In this document: piece after piece, positions 1 to 8,631 of the stretch | Layout of the letters: every line of letters begins with the position of its first letter | Numbering within the stretch: position 1 is the stretch's first letter | Origin: Bog-1181 sp964565765 | Lineage (GTDB): Bacteria; Oederibacteriota; PGYV01; Palsa-1178 | NCBI GenBank assembly: GCA_964565765.1 | Contig: CAZMGF010000013.1 | Span: forward strand, 1-49,727 | Direction: 5' to 3' | DNA length: 49,727 bases | Made by a program: the position numbers and the translations under genes | Notes under the pieces: model-generated | The model's database searches: none | What the model was told of the DNA's origin: nothing | The model's input: the letters and a program-made list of their open reading frames with translations, nothing else

Positions 1-789
1 TACGCGCTTCCATATTCCAATCTTAATTATAAAAAACTATATTTTGATATTGTAAAAAAACGCTCTTCCATAATAATACAGGAGCACACTTTCATCAATG
101 ATTTTGACAATTATATCTTTTATATAGGCGGCAAGGATTCTAAAAACGACAGATTAAAGGATATTATCGTTTTTGTAAAAAACTCAGGCGATTTGAACCA
201 GCCGGTAAAAGTTATACTTTCGCGGGAAGGCCAGATAATTTCAGACGAAAAGAGCTTAAGGCTGGCCCTTAAGCTTAAAAAAGGCACCATACAGCTTAGT
301 TCATATACGGACCCGGACAAACTCAGCCAGATACTTTACGATACAAATTATGTGGACCTGGATATGCAGGGCATACTGCGCTCAAAGTCCTCTCCGGACG
401 ACCTTAAAAGCACCCGGGAAATGACCGGCGAAGAGCTGCTCTCGGAGGTAAAAAAAGGAAAAGACAGCAGGCAGGACAAAAACTGGCTGAATATTGAGCT
501 CCAGAAAAAACTGTCCATTCCGTTCGCGGTTATGGCATTCGCTCTTGCCGGCATACCTATGGGGTTAATGACAAAAAAAGGCGGCAGAATAATGGGAAGC
601 GCCCTATCCCTCGTCCTAATCTTTATATATTATATTCTTTTGTCTGTCGGCCAGAATTACGGCTACCGCGGGCAGATGAATTATTTTTTCGCGGTGTGGA
701 TGCCGAACATATTTCTGGCGGCCTGCGGCCTTGTTATTTTCGGGTATCTGCTCATCCAGCCGCTGCTTAAAAGGAGGCTTCGCCGGTGA
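1..789 (+). CDS. lptF: LptF/LptG-family LPS export permease, 3' part (partial)
   Basis: The reading frame is open from base 1, so the start lies before the window. The visible ~262 residues are the C-terminal part of a YjgP/YjgQ permease: a periplasmic beta-rich stretch first, then a block of transmembrane helices containing SIPFAVMAFALAGIPMGL, typical of the family where helix 4 begins. These inner-membrane proteins pair with LptB to extract LPS and push it up the LptC-A-D bridge. The gene overlaps the next one by 4 bases (GTGA), so the two subunits are translationally coupled, as in lptF-lptG of Gram-negatives. Calling this copy F rather than G rests on gene order only. Confidence 0.85.
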   Translation, partial: YALPYSNLNYKKLYFDIVKKRSSIIIQEHTFINDFDNYIFYIGGKDSKNDRLKDIIVFVKNSGDLNQPVKVILSREGQIISDEKSLRLALKLKKGTIQLSSYTDPDKLSQILYDTNYVDLDMQGILRSKSSPDDLKSTREMTGEELLSEVKKGKDSRQDKNWLNIELQKKLSIPFAVMAFALAGIPMGLMTKKGGRIMGSALSLVLIFIYYILLSVGQNYGYRGQMNYFFAVWMPNIFLAACGLVIFGYLLIQPLLKRRLRR

Positions 790-1886
790 AAATCCTTTAC
801 CGTTACATAATAAGCGAAATTCTTAAAATCTTCCTTGTGATACTTTCGGCTATTGTAATGTTTATTTTAATATCAAATTTTGTGGACGAAATATCTAATA
901 TGCAGCGGTTCAAGCCGGAACTTTCCCTGATTGCGGAATATTTTATATTAAAACTTCCTTTTCTGGCCTCGGAAGGGGCTCCCTTTGCCATACTTTTGTC
1001 CATTCTGTATGTCTTTTCCCAGTTGAACCGGCACAGTGAATTGTCCGCCATAAAATCAGCCGGCATTAATTTTAACGATATTGCCAAACCCGTGCTCGGC
1101 CTGGCGCTTGTAATGAGCATATGTATAATCGTGCTCAACGAGACCGTTGTTTCAGCCGCGTACGAAAGGGCCACATATGTCAGGGATGTCCTCATAGAAA
1201 AAAACGGGGGCCCCACCAATGAAATCAGTACTGACCTTGCCAAACTTTCGGACGGCGGAAGGGTTTTTTACATCAAGTATTTTGACGGACTTCTTGGAAT
1301 AATGAAAAGCGTATGTATACTTAAAATCGACAATAATTTCAACCTTCTGGAGAGGCTTGACGCAAAGGAAGGCTCCTGGGCCCGGGATAAATGGGTGTTA
1401 AAAGACGTTGTAAAGCGCACATTCAGGGGGGTTCAGGAAACTGCGGTTTCCAGATACCCTTCCTATGACCTCTTCGTAAAGGACGCGCCGGGAGATTTTA
1501 TAGTCAGGAAGAAATCCATAGAAGACACCCTTACGGTCAATATTTTCAGGCTGCATGACCTGATTAAGGTCCTCAAAGGAAGCGGTTTTAACGCTAATGA
1601 GGAGGAGACCAACCTGAATTTAAAAATCGCCTTTCCCTTTGCCAGCTTTATACTGGCCCTGCTTGGAATTTCAATACCGTTCATTCTCCCTACATCCCGC
1701 TCGCTTGTAAATGTAATGCTTGGATTTTTGCTGACGGTTTTATTCGCTTTTTTCTATGTGGGTTTTGTTACGATAGGCCTTTCCCTGGGTAAGGTGGGTA
1801 TTTTGCCGCCCTTCATTTCAGCATGGATAGCGAACTTTATATTTATCGCCGCCGGTTTTTACGCTTTTTTGAACGTAAAGCGCTGA
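786..1886 (+). CDS. lptG: LptG-like LPS export permease
   Basis: 366 residues, normal length for LptF/LptG. Helices lie near residues 10-30, 55-80 and 100-120, then a ~150-residue periplasmic jelly-roll region, then three C-terminal helices from about 275 (IAFPFASFILALLGISIPF). It is expected to form the LptB2FG ABC transporter that moves LPS out of the inner membrane. The GTG start lies inside the stop of the upstream permease (GTGA overlap), which fixes the start. Its TGA stop abuts, with no spacer, the TAA stop of the convergent envC-like gene, leaving no room for a separate terminator. LPS genes elsewhere in the window (lpxB, lpxK, waaA) agree with the role. Confidence 0.88.
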   Translation: MKILYRYIISEILKIFLVILSAIVMFILISNFVDEISNMQRFKPELSLIAEYFILKLPFLASEGAPFAILLSILYVFSQLNRHSELSAIKSAGINFNDIAKPVLGLALVMSICIIVLNETVVSAAYERATYVRDVLIEKNGGPTNEISTDLAKLSDGGRVFYIKYFDGLLGIMKSVCILKIDNNFNLLERLDAKEGSWARDKWVLKDVVKRTFRGVQETAVSRYPSYDLFVKDAPGDFIVRKKSIEDTLTVNIFRLHDLIKVLKGSGFNANEEETNLNLKIAFPFASFILALLGISIPFILPTSRSLVNVMLGFLLTVLFAFFYVGFVTIGLSLGKVGILPPFISAWIANFIFIAAGFYAFLNVKR

Positions 1887-3092
1887 TTATCTTTTCTTAA
1901 GATAATAAAGCGGATTTACAGGCTCGCCTTTCTTCCTCATTTCAAAATATAATTCATCGCCGTAAAAAGATTCTGTATCGCCTATTTTTCCGATTTCCTG
2001 CCTTACCCCGATTTTCTGATTGACCGAAACAGAAATGTCAGAGAGGTGCCCGTAAATTGTGTAATAATTCCCGCCATGATATATAACAATCATTTTCCCG
2101 TATCCTTCAAACCAGTCCGCGTATTTAACAAGGCCCCCTAGGATGCTGTAAACAGGGGCCCCGTATGTGCCGCTGATGTGTAATCCGCGGTTGTCAACTA
2201 TTGTCTTAAATTTCGGATGCTTGAACTTTCCAAAATAGGCAAGTATAGTCCCTCCGTCCACCGGCCATGGTAATTTCCCCTTTCCTTCCATAAACGCAGC
2301 CCGGGCATCATTGCCGGACAGTTCGGCCGTAGCCGCCGTTGCCTCGAGGCCGTCAATAAATTTTGTGAGTTTTTTTGCCGACACTTCAAGGTCCTTAAGC
2401 ATCCTGTTTTTTTCCTTTATATTAGTCTGGATGTTTTTAAGGAGCATTTTCTTTTCCAGTGTTTCGCTTTTGAACCTTTTCCATTCCTGCTCTTTTGACG
2501 ACTTTACGGAGCTTAACTGCGCCTTGTATTTCAGGAGCGTTTCCCTGTCCGACTGCAGCTGTTCAAGCATCATCCTGTACTGGTCTATGAGCTCGGCGCT
2601 TTTTCCCGAGAGTATTTTTACAAACTTATACCGCGTTATGAATTCGGAAAGGCTTGACGACTTGAAAAGGAACCTCAGGTACGCGCTGTCGGTTTTTTCA
2701 TACTGCCTGCGCAGGGCCGCCATGACGGCGGCTTCGGTTTCTTTTTTTGAAGATTCTGTTTTTTCAATACGCGCGTTAAGGTCGTTGACCCCTGATTCAA
2801 GCACGGTTATGTTGTTCTTAAATACATCAAGTTCCCTGTGCGTCAGGTTTATTTCCTTTTCCAGTTTCTGGATATATCTGGTAGTGGCTTTTTCCCTGTA
2901 TTTTTCCCTGTTAAGGTTGTCCCTTTCAACGCGTATCTCCTCTTTTACCGAGTCGAGTTCGCTCTTTGTTCTCTCAAGGTGGGATTTATAATCACGGACT
3001 TCTTCCTGCATTTCAGCGCGTAAAAAAAACGGCAAACAGGCGGAAAATAATCCGGCAATAATTAAAACCGCCGGGAGGCCCCTTTTTTTCAC
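1887..3092 (-). CDS. envC: EnvC-like murein hydrolase activator (degenerate LytM/M23 domain)
   Basis: 401 residues: a signal peptide (1-26), a long coiled coil (about 28-250) and a C-terminal LytM/M23 domain (about 271-401). The active-site residues are degraded. The first motif keeps H305 but has Thr where the second zinc ligand (HxxxD) should be; the HxH motif is reduced to YGH (H349); the last motif reads LYFEMR with Tyr382 in place of His. This is the pattern of EnvC, which does not cut peptidoglycan but activates amidases when pulled by FtsEX. The gene overlaps ftsX by 4 bases and follows ftsE-ftsX, the known partner pair. No amidase gene is present in the window. Activator rather than peptidase is inference from the lost ligands. 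Confidence 0.88.
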   Translation of the reverse strand: MKKRGLPAVLIIAGLFSACLPFFLRAEMQEEVRDYKSHLERTKSELDSVKEEIRVERDNLNREKYREKATTRYIQKLEKEINLTHRELDVFKNNITVLESGVNDLNARIEKTESSKKETEAAVMAALRRQYEKTDSAYLRFLFKSSSLSEFITRYKFVKILSGKSAELIDQYRMMLEQLQSDRETLLKYKAQLSSVKSSKEQEWKRFKSETLEKKMLLKNIQTNIKEKNRMLKDLEVSAKKLTKFIDGLEATAATAELSGNDARAAFMEGKGKLPWPVDGGTILAYFGKFKHPKFKTIVDNRGLHISGTYGAPVYSILGGLVKYADWFEGYGKMIVIYHGGNYYTIYGHLSDISVSVNQKIGVRQEIGKIGDTESFYGDELYFEMRKKGEPVNPLYYLKKR

Positions 3093-3970
3093 TTAAAATT
3101 ACTTCCCTGGGAAAAGAGCGCCCCCAAAAGCCCCATGCCTGTTCCGGCGCCGATTGCCGAGAACATGAATTTGATGTTGAAAAAGTCAGGTGTAAATAAA
3201 TAGAATCCCGCCAGGTCTATTCCCGTCTTCCTGCGTATCTCATAAATAAGCGCGTTTATAACCGCATATAGCAGGGCCCAGCCGGTAAATCCACCGAGAA
3301 AGCCGTGTATAACCCCTTCCATTATAAAGGGCATCCTTATAAACACTTCCGAGGCCCCTATCATCCTGAATATATATATATCCTGCCTCCTGGCGTAAAC
3401 AGTAAGGCGTATTATGTTTGAGACTACAAGCAGGGCTGAAGCAGCCAGTATAATGCCTGCAATGCCCACAATCAGTTTAATTGCGGCAATTATGCTTATA
3501 AGGTTCTCAATTTCAGCGCCACCGTACTGTATATCCTCGACACCCTCTTTCGCGTTAAAAAATTTCACAACACCGGTAAGGGTATCTTTTGTATAATCTT
3601 TCAATTTTATATTGATTGAGTCGGGCAGCGGGTTTCCATCAAAACTTTTCATTATATCCTTCATATCCGGATCCTTCACAAAATCATTGTAAGCGTCGGC
3701 CTTTGGAACAAATTTCACATCTTCCACACCCTGAATTCCGCGCGCCTCGCTTATCATATTATCCGCTTTCTGCGGGTCAAATCCGTCATGCAGGAATACA
3801 ACTACCTCGACTTTCTGCTCAACTTTAGCGACCGCGTAATTCAACGACTCATTAATCAGATAATACCCGCCCAGGGCAAGCACGGCGAGCGCAATTGTGC
3901 CGATTGATACCAGGCTCATAAAACCGGAGCGGCTGAAATTCAGCAGGACTTCCTTTACCCATCTCATCAT
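3089..3970 (-). CDS. ftsX: Cell division protein FtsX
   Basis: 293 residues with the FtsX layout: a short cytoplasmic N-terminus (VKEVLLNFSRSGFMSL), TM1 at about 18-40, a periplasmic domain (about 45-165), then three C-terminal helices carrying the FtsX/MacB-type permease motif (SNIIRLTVYARRQDIYIFRMIGAS). FtsX transmits ATP hydrolysis by FtsE across the inner membrane to the coiled coil of EnvC-type activators at the septum. It overlaps ftsE by 4 bases upstream and the envC-like gene by 4 bases downstream, so the three products are probably made in fixed proportion. Confidence 0.95.
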   Translation of the reverse strand: MMRWVKEVLLNFSRSGFMSLVSIGTIALAVLALGGYYLINESLNYAVAKVEQKVEVVVFLHDGFDPQKADNMISEARGIQGVEDVKFVPKADAYNDFVKDPDMKDIMKSFDGNPLPDSINIKLKDYTKDTLTGVVKFFNAKEGVEDIQYGGAEIENLISIIAAIKLIVGIAGIILAASALLVVSNIIRLTVYARRQDIYIFRMIGASEVFIRMPFIMEGVIHGFLGGFTGWALLYAVINALIYEIRRKTGIDLAGFYLFTPDFFNIKFMFSAIGAGTGMGLLGALFSQGSNFK

Positions 3971-4623
3971 TGTCCCGCCACCCTTCCTTTTTCAAGCCTT
4001 ATCACCCTTTTCCCCATTCTGGCCACAATTTCCCTGTTATGAGAGGCCACCATTACGGTTGTGCCTTTTTTATTTATCTCATCGAGCATTGTCATAATCT
4101 GCCACGCGCTGTCTTCGTCCAGGTTTCCGGTGGGCTCATCAGCCATAATGAACGGCGGGGTCATTATCATAGCGCGTGCTATCGCGACTTTTTGCTTTTC
4201 TCCTCCTGATAAATGCCACGGGTTCAAATTTTCCCTTCCTTCCAGGCCGATCCTCTTTATAGCCTCGTTAACCGCCTGGGTGATAAAATCCGGTGCGGTG
4301 GATGTGATTACAAGGGGAAGCGCGATGTTTTCAAATACAGACCTGTCAAATAAAAGCTTAAAATCCTGAAAAATGAAACCAATTCTGCGGCGGTAAAAAG
4401 GAACGCGGGAATTAGGCAGATGCGCTATATCGTTTCCCTCGACTATTATGGTGCCCATGTCCGGGGTTTCTTCCCTGTACAGGAGGTTGAATACTGTGGT
4501 TTTTCCGGCGCCTGATGGCCCGGTAAGAAATACAAATTCACCTTTTTCAACCGAAAAATCGGCGTCATCAAGGGCCTTTATGTCTTTTTCATATATCTTG
4601 TATATGTGGTTGAACTGTATCAT
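3967..4623 (-). CDS. ftsE: Cell division ATP-binding protein FtsE
   Basis: 218 residues, full length for FtsE. Walker A is GPSGAGKT (about 35-42), the ABC signature LSGGEKQKVAIARA (about 138-151), Walker B FIMADEPTGNLD (about 159-170) and the H-loop VASHN (about 192-196). It is the cytoplasmic ATPase of the FtsEX complex, which acts at the division septum. The gene starts 12 bases after the beta-CASP nuclease gene and overlaps ftsX, so it may be co-transcribed with the nuclease and phosphofructokinase genes. Confidence 0.96.
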   Translation of the reverse strand: MIQFNHIYKIYEKDIKALDDADFSVEKGEFVFLTGPSGAGKTTVFNLLYREETPDMGTIIVEGNDIAHLPNSRVPFYRRRIGFIFQDFKLLFDRSVFENIALPLVITSTAPDFITQAVNEAIKRIGLEGRENLNPWHLSGGEKQKVAIARAMIMTPPFIMADEPTGNLDEDSAWQIMTMLDEINKKGTTVMVASHNREIVARMGKRVIRLEKGRVAGQ

Positions 4624-4635
4624 TGTAAACGCCCC

Positions 4636-6045
4636 TTATAAAACCGCTTCATCGCACAGCGCCGGATTTTCCACATTTTCAACTCCGGCTTCGCGAAGCA
4701 CAGTTTTTAACTCTTCCTGCTGCCCTTCTTCGCCGTGCACAAGGAACACTTTCTTCAGCCTTCCAGAGCTCATTTTTACCGCAGTCTGGGCGAATTTAAC
4801 AAGGTCTTTCTGCCCGGCATGCCCGGAAAATTCATTAATAACCTTAATCTGGGCCTGAACTGCGTAAGGATCCCCGAAAATTTTTATTTGTTTTTCGCCC
4901 TCAACAAGCCGCCTGCCAAGCGTATTTACCGTCTGATAACCCACGATGAGCACCGTGCATCTGGGGTCGCTTATATGATTCTTTAAATGATGCAGAATCC
5001 TTCCGGCCTCGCACATACCCGTAGCGGAAAGTATTATGCACGGCTTATCGTAATCATTTATCGCCTTGGACTCGGCGACAGACGCGGTGTATTTTACAAG
5101 TTCCAGATGAAACGGGTTGTTATTGTCAGCTATAAATTTCAGCATATCCCCGTCAAAACATTCGGCATGCTGTTTGAAAACTTCGGTCACCTGGACCGTG
5201 AGCGGCGAATCGACAAAAACAGGCATAGGCTGAATTTTATTATCAATAAAAAGCTTGTTGAGCACGTACAATACCTCCTGGGCCCGCTCGACCGCGAATA
5301 CAGGTATTATAATTTTTCCTCCCCTGGCCGCGGTCTCGTTTACTATCACGGCGAGTTTGGCGTAGGCGGCGGCTATAGGTTTGTGGTCGCGGCCGCCGTA
5401 GGTAGATTCCATGACAAGATAATCAACATCATTTATCTGGTCCGGATCAAGAAGTATCGGAAGGCTCTTTCTCCCGAGGTCCCCGGTGAAGCCTATCTTT
5501 ATTTCCCTGTCCTTCTCGTTAAGTTTTACAATTATCATATTGGAACCGAGAATATGGCCGGCGTTGAGCATATAGGCCTCAATATCGTCGCGGAATTTTA
5601 TGGGTTCGCCCAGGTTTTTTGGGACAAAATGGTTGAGCGAAGCTTCGGCTTCTTCTATAGAATAAAGAGGCTCAAATAACGTCTTTTTCTGTTTGAGCCT
5701 CTTTTTATTTACATACTCAAGGTCTTTGAGCTGGACATACGCCGAATCAGGCAACATCAGCCTGCAGAGGTCCTTTGTGGCATAAGATGAATAAACGCTG
5801 CCTTTAAAGCCCTGCTTAATGAGCGTGGGAATGTTGCCGCTGTGGTCGATGTGCGCGTGGGTAAGCATCATAGCGTTCACATCATAAGCCGTAAACGGAA
5901 GGTTCCTGTTGCGTTCAAATGATTCCTTGCGCTTGCCCTGTATCATACCGCAATCAATAAGCAGCTTATATCCGTCCTTTTCAATCATATGCATTGAACC
6001 CGTTACTTCTCTTGCCGCGCCGTAAAATTTTAATTTCGTCAACAC
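4636..6045 (-). CDS. MBL-fold beta-CASP ribonuclease (CPSF73/YSH1-like)
   Basis: 469 residues. The metallo-beta-lactamase core has the HxHxDH zinc motif THAHIDHSG (H63, H65, D67, H68). A later conserved Asp in GFTGDLGR and the beta-CASP block (VFVDSPL; SATGMCEAGRILHHL; VGYQTVNTLGRRL) follow, then a C-terminal RMMBL-like segment with EFSGHAGQKDL and VHGEEGQ. The family cleaves RNA with two zinc ions and is related to eukaryotic CPSF73; bacterial members probably act in RNA decay or processing. It is not RNase J: the length and C-terminus fit the YSH1 group. It lies 26 bases after pfkA and 12 before ftsE. The physiological substrate is unknown. Confidence 0.9.
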   Translation of the reverse strand: MLTKLKFYGAAREVTGSMHMIEKDGYKLLIDCGMIQGKRKESFERNRNLPFTAYDVNAMMLTHAHIDHSGNIPTLIKQGFKGSVYSSYATKDLCRLMLPDSAYVQLKDLEYVNKKRLKQKKTLFEPLYSIEEAEASLNHFVPKNLGEPIKFRDDIEAYMLNAGHILGSNMIIVKLNEKDREIKIGFTGDLGRKSLPILLDPDQINDVDYLVMESTYGGRDHKPIAAAYAKLAVIVNETAARGGKIIIPVFAVERAQEVLYVLNKLFIDNKIQPMPVFVDSPLTVQVTEVFKQHAECFDGDMLKFIADNNNPFHLELVKYTASVAESKAINDYDKPCIILSATGMCEAGRILHHLKNHISDPRCTVLIVGYQTVNTLGRRLVEGEKQIKIFGDPYAVQAQIKVINEFSGHAGQKDLVKFAQTAVKMSSGRLKKVFLVHGEEGQQEELKTVLREAGVENVENPALCDEAVL

Positions 6046-6071
6046 TGGCTCCTTTTCGCGCCGTAGTTTAA

Positions 6072-7049
6072 TTACAGTGAAAGCACCGAGTTCATATTGT
6101 ATAATTTCCGGTCTATCTTTTTTTCCTTATTCACAACATCCTTCATTTCGTGTACCGTGACAGCCCCCATTGATATACCGACCATCCGCGATTCTCCGCG
6201 CTTCAGTGATTTCAGTATGCCGACGGCATCATATCCAAAAACAAGCCCGAGTTTGCGCGAATAAGCGGTGGGTGTGCCTCCCCGCTGTATATATCCCAGC
6301 ACGGTAAGCCTTGTTTCCATTCCTGTGGCTTTTTCAATCTTTTTGGCCATATCATGCGACGGGCCCACGCCCTCCGCCATAATGATAATAGAGGACTTTT
6401 TCCCCCGTTTTATCCCGTTATTAAGCACACCGGCCATTTTATTTATATTGATCTCTTTTTTCATTTCAGGAACAAGTATCAATTCGGCCCCTCCGGTAAG
6501 CCCGACTTCAAGGGCAAGAAAACCGTGTTCCCTGCCCATGACTTCAACAATAAAAATGCGTTCATGGGACGCGGCTGTGTCCCTGATTTTGTCAACTGCG
6601 TCAAGGGCCACGTTTACCGCTGTGTCAAAACCAATGGTGATGTCAGTGCCATAAACATCATTATCAATTGATGCCGGAATAAACACGGATGGAATTCCCG
6701 TTTCTTTTGTTATGGTATAAAGCCCTTTTCTCGAACCGTCTCCGCCGATTGATATAACGCCGTCTATTCCCCGGGACTCCAGGTTACGGTAAGCCGTATT
6801 CCTGAAGGACCTGTCGTGAAAGTTCTTCGACCTCACGGTTTTTAGTATTGTGCCGCCCCTGTTTATTATGCCTCCTACGCTTGAAAGGTTCATGGGAACA
6901 AACTGGTTATATATAAGGCCGTGCAGCCCTTCTTCAATGCCGTATACTTCCATTCCGCATGAAATGCCGGAACGGACAACGGCCCTGATGGCGGCATTCA
7001 TGCCGCAGGCATCCCCGCCGGTTGTCATTACAGCTATTTTTTTTATCAT
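6072..7049 (-). CDS. pfkA: 6-phosphofructokinase (probably ATP-dependent)
   Basis: 325 residues, the bacterial PfkA length. It phosphorylates fructose 6-phosphate to fructose 1,6-bisphosphate in glycolysis. Motifs are GGDACGMNAAIR (11-22), GGTILKTVR (65-73), GGDGS (102-106), PASIDND (125-131, catalytic Asp129) and VEVMGREHG (about 168-176). Gly in the GGDG motif and Ala rather than Lys before the SIDND motif point to ATP, not pyrophosphate, as donor. Two changes from the usual sequence stand out: Cys15 in place of the almost invariant Pro in GGDAPGMN, and Ser127 in place of the Thr of TIDND. It heads a run that continues through ftsEX-envC and has a promoter-like sequence just upstream. Confidence 0.94.
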   Translation of the reverse strand: MIKKIAVMTTGGDACGMNAAIRAVVRSGISCGMEVYGIEEGLHGLIYNQFVPMNLSSVGGIINRGGTILKTVRSKNFHDRSFRNTAYRNLESRGIDGVISIGGDGSRKGLYTITKETGIPSVFIPASIDNDVYGTDITIGFDTAVNVALDAVDKIRDTAASHERIFIVEVMGREHGFLALEVGLTGGAELILVPEMKKEININKMAGVLNNGIKRGKKSSIIIMAEGVGPSHDMAKKIEKATGMETRLTVLGYIQRGGTPTAYSRKLGLVFGYDAVGILKSLKRGESRMVGISMGAVTVHEMKDVVNKEKKIDRKLYNMNSVLSL

Positions 7050-7087
7050 TTGGCACCTCGCCGGACCCTGAATGGATTATTTTTGAA

Positions 7088-7117
7088 ATTATACAAAATC
7101 ATTGACGGCATACGCAA
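7088..7117 (-). promoter_or_regulatory. Putative sigma-70-type promoter of pfkA
   Basis: On the minus strand, TTGCGT (7117-7112) and a perfect TATAAT (7093-7088) are separated by 18 bases, about 40 bases before the pfkA ATG. The -10 continues as TATAATTTCAAAA, identical over 13 bases to the -10 region of the ketoacyl synthase promoter at 26902-26890. The -35 match is weak (3 of 6). Confidence 0.45.
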
Positions 7118-7129
7118 AAGAAACAAAAA

Positions 7130-7702
7130 TCAGATAATGGACTGTTTTAAAGAGGCTTTCCAGAGCTTCACTTTTAACTGTTCAACATCCCGCGTTTCCC
7201 AGTAATATGAAGGGTCCATTACTTCAAGGTCGAAGATATATTTCTTTTTCACATAATCAAGAAGCTTCACTGCCTGCGCGTGGTAATCCGCGTCGCGCGT
7301 CAGGAGTTTTATAAAAGGGTAGTAAATAAATTCGTATTTTTTTACCGTGAGCTTTTTATTGAATCCGGGCGTATCCGTTGTGGAAAAAGATATCGTGGCC
7401 AGCCTGCCGTTTTTGTCAAAAGTAAGCCTGACCGGGTCGGCGTCGGGTTTTATATGTATTACTATCCCCTCAAGGTAAACCTCAGAGCTGGACAGCGTCT
7501 GAATGCCGTCATCACCGGCGTCGCCGGGATCTTCAAGATTATCCGTTTCCGGCAGGCCGCTTCCGGCGGTCATTGTCTGGAAATTCTCACTGATAATATT
7601 ATATTCCCATCCCGAAATCCTGCTGATATCCACAAATTCATCAATCAGCCGCGAGGTGGCTTCCCTGTTTTCTATGGAGCCGCTGTATTTTAAATATATC
7701 AT
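7130..7702 (-). CDS. Unknown cytoplasmic protein
   Basis: About 190 residues, not recognised. The start chosen is the ATG at 7702 (MIYLKYSGS), 7 bases after a GGGGA ribosome-binding site and 19 bases after the stop of the upstream gene. An in-frame ATG at 7741 would overlap that gene and has no ribosome-binding site. There is no signal peptide or membrane helix. A stretch around 75-95 (VYLEGIVIHIKPDADPVRLTF) is followed by a region (KLLTRDADYHAQAVKLLDYVKKKY, about 140-165) and an acidic-aromatic YYWETRD motif. It is the last gene of the ExbB/ExbD/TonB cluster; nothing else supports a role in it. Confidence 0.7.
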   Translation of the reverse strand: MIYLKYSGSIENREATSRLIDEFVDISRISGWEYNIISENFQTMTAGSGLPETDNLEDPGDAGDDGIQTLSSSEVYLEGIVIHIKPDADPVRLTFDKNGRLATISFSTTDTPGFNKKLTVKKYEFIYYPFIKLLTRDADYHAQAVKLLDYVKKKYIFDLEVMDPSYYWETRDVEQLKVKLWKASLKQSII

Positions 7703-7721
7703 TATTATCCCCGTTATTGCC

Positions 7722-8624
7722 CTATGAAATGATAAAGACAATCCTGTAATTTTTAGGCACGCTGTTATCCTGAAGCGCTTCCATTTTGAAAAATTCTTTC
7801 GGGCATTTAAGTTTGTCGGTAAACAGCTTTGTAAGCGTTGTTATCTGGTCCGCCGATATGCCCTTGTCCTCGGAATAAACCTTTACGGCCACCGGGAAAT
7901 TATTGGACATTTTCATGTAATCCTGAACTTCGTCGAGTATTTGTTTGCCCTGGTCCGTAAGGCGTTCTTTTCTTTTATCCTCAAAGAGAACCTTTGACGC
8001 GACTTCAATATAGAGCCTGTTGTCCCTTTTGTATTTTATAGCCGTAACTTCCTTGGGCGTCTCACGCCTTGCAGATCCCGGATTTCCCGCCTTATCCATA
8101 TATGTGAGAACGTACCAGTACGGTGAGCCCATTTTTAAAATATTTCCGTCACGGTCAATCCCGTCCCATGTTATCTCATCGGGCAGGCTTCCGTCGCCCT
8201 TTAAAAACTTTACCGTGGATCCCGTGGCATCGGTCACCTTGAAATTCCATTTATCAATATCTATGCCCTTGGGCATTTTTGGCTGCAGCTTGAAAATCGG
8301 AGCCACTTCCATGAAAGATAAATCAGGGTGATAATTTGCCCTTTCTGAGTTTATCGAATCAGGAAGGCTTGCCTTGACGTCCTTTACATCCTCGGGAGCA
8401 ATGGATAAAAACTGCTCCTCGGTGGTTACAATGGACTGCGCTACCTGATTGGTGTCTGTTTTTATCTGAATGTCGGGCATATCCATGTCAATTTTGACTT
8501 TAAGCTGCCCCTTTACGACAACTTCCTGTGATGAATCACCCTGTGACTGCGGCTGGTCGTCCGCAAGCACAAATGCCGCGAAAGCCGTCAGAACCAGTAT
8601 GGCAATAAAAATATTTTTTCTCAT
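7722..8624 (-). CDS. Periplasmic protein with FlgD-type Ig region and OmpA-like C-terminus
   Basis: About 300 residues from the ATG at 8624, preceded by AGGTGACAGGGAA; a longer in-frame start would place 18 residues ahead of the signal peptide and overlap the upstream stop. A signal peptide (1-21, ending VLA) is followed by a ~90-residue acidic region, then an FlgD/Ig-like module (about 125-185: VTDATGSTVKFLKGDG, ITWDGIDRDGNIL, GSPYWYVLTYMDKAGNPG). The last ~95 residues (LTDQGKQILDEVQDYMK, VAVKVYSEDKG) resemble the OmpA/Pal peptidoglycan-binding fold without its full residue set. Placed right after TonB, ExbD, ExbD and ExbB, it could play the Pal-like part of the complex; that role is inference. 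Confidence 0.7.
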   Translation of the reverse strand: MRKNIFIAILVLTAFAAFVLADDQPQSQGDSSQEVVVKGQLKVKIDMDMPDIQIKTDTNQVAQSIVTTEEQFLSIAPEDVKDVKASLPDSINSERANYHPDLSFMEVAPIFKLQPKMPKGIDIDKWNFKVTDATGSTVKFLKGDGSLPDEITWDGIDRDGNILKMGSPYWYVLTYMDKAGNPGSARRETPKEVTAIKYKRDNRLYIEVASKVLFEDKRKERLTDQGKQILDEVQDYMKMSNNFPVAVKVYSEDKGISADQITTLTKLFTDKLKCPKEFFKMEALQDNSVPKNYRIVFIIS

Positions 8625-8631
8625 TTCCCTG

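Noticed and set aside
2311..2991. Open frame of 226 codons on the plus strand inside the envC-like gene
   Set aside because: Ser/Phe/Leu-rich translation typical of the complement of a coiled-coil gene; no family features.
4987..5679. Open frame of 230 codons on the plus strand inside the beta-CASP nuclease gene
   Set aside because: It lies wholly antisense to a gene with clear catalytic motifs, has no recognisable domain and no good ribosome-binding site.
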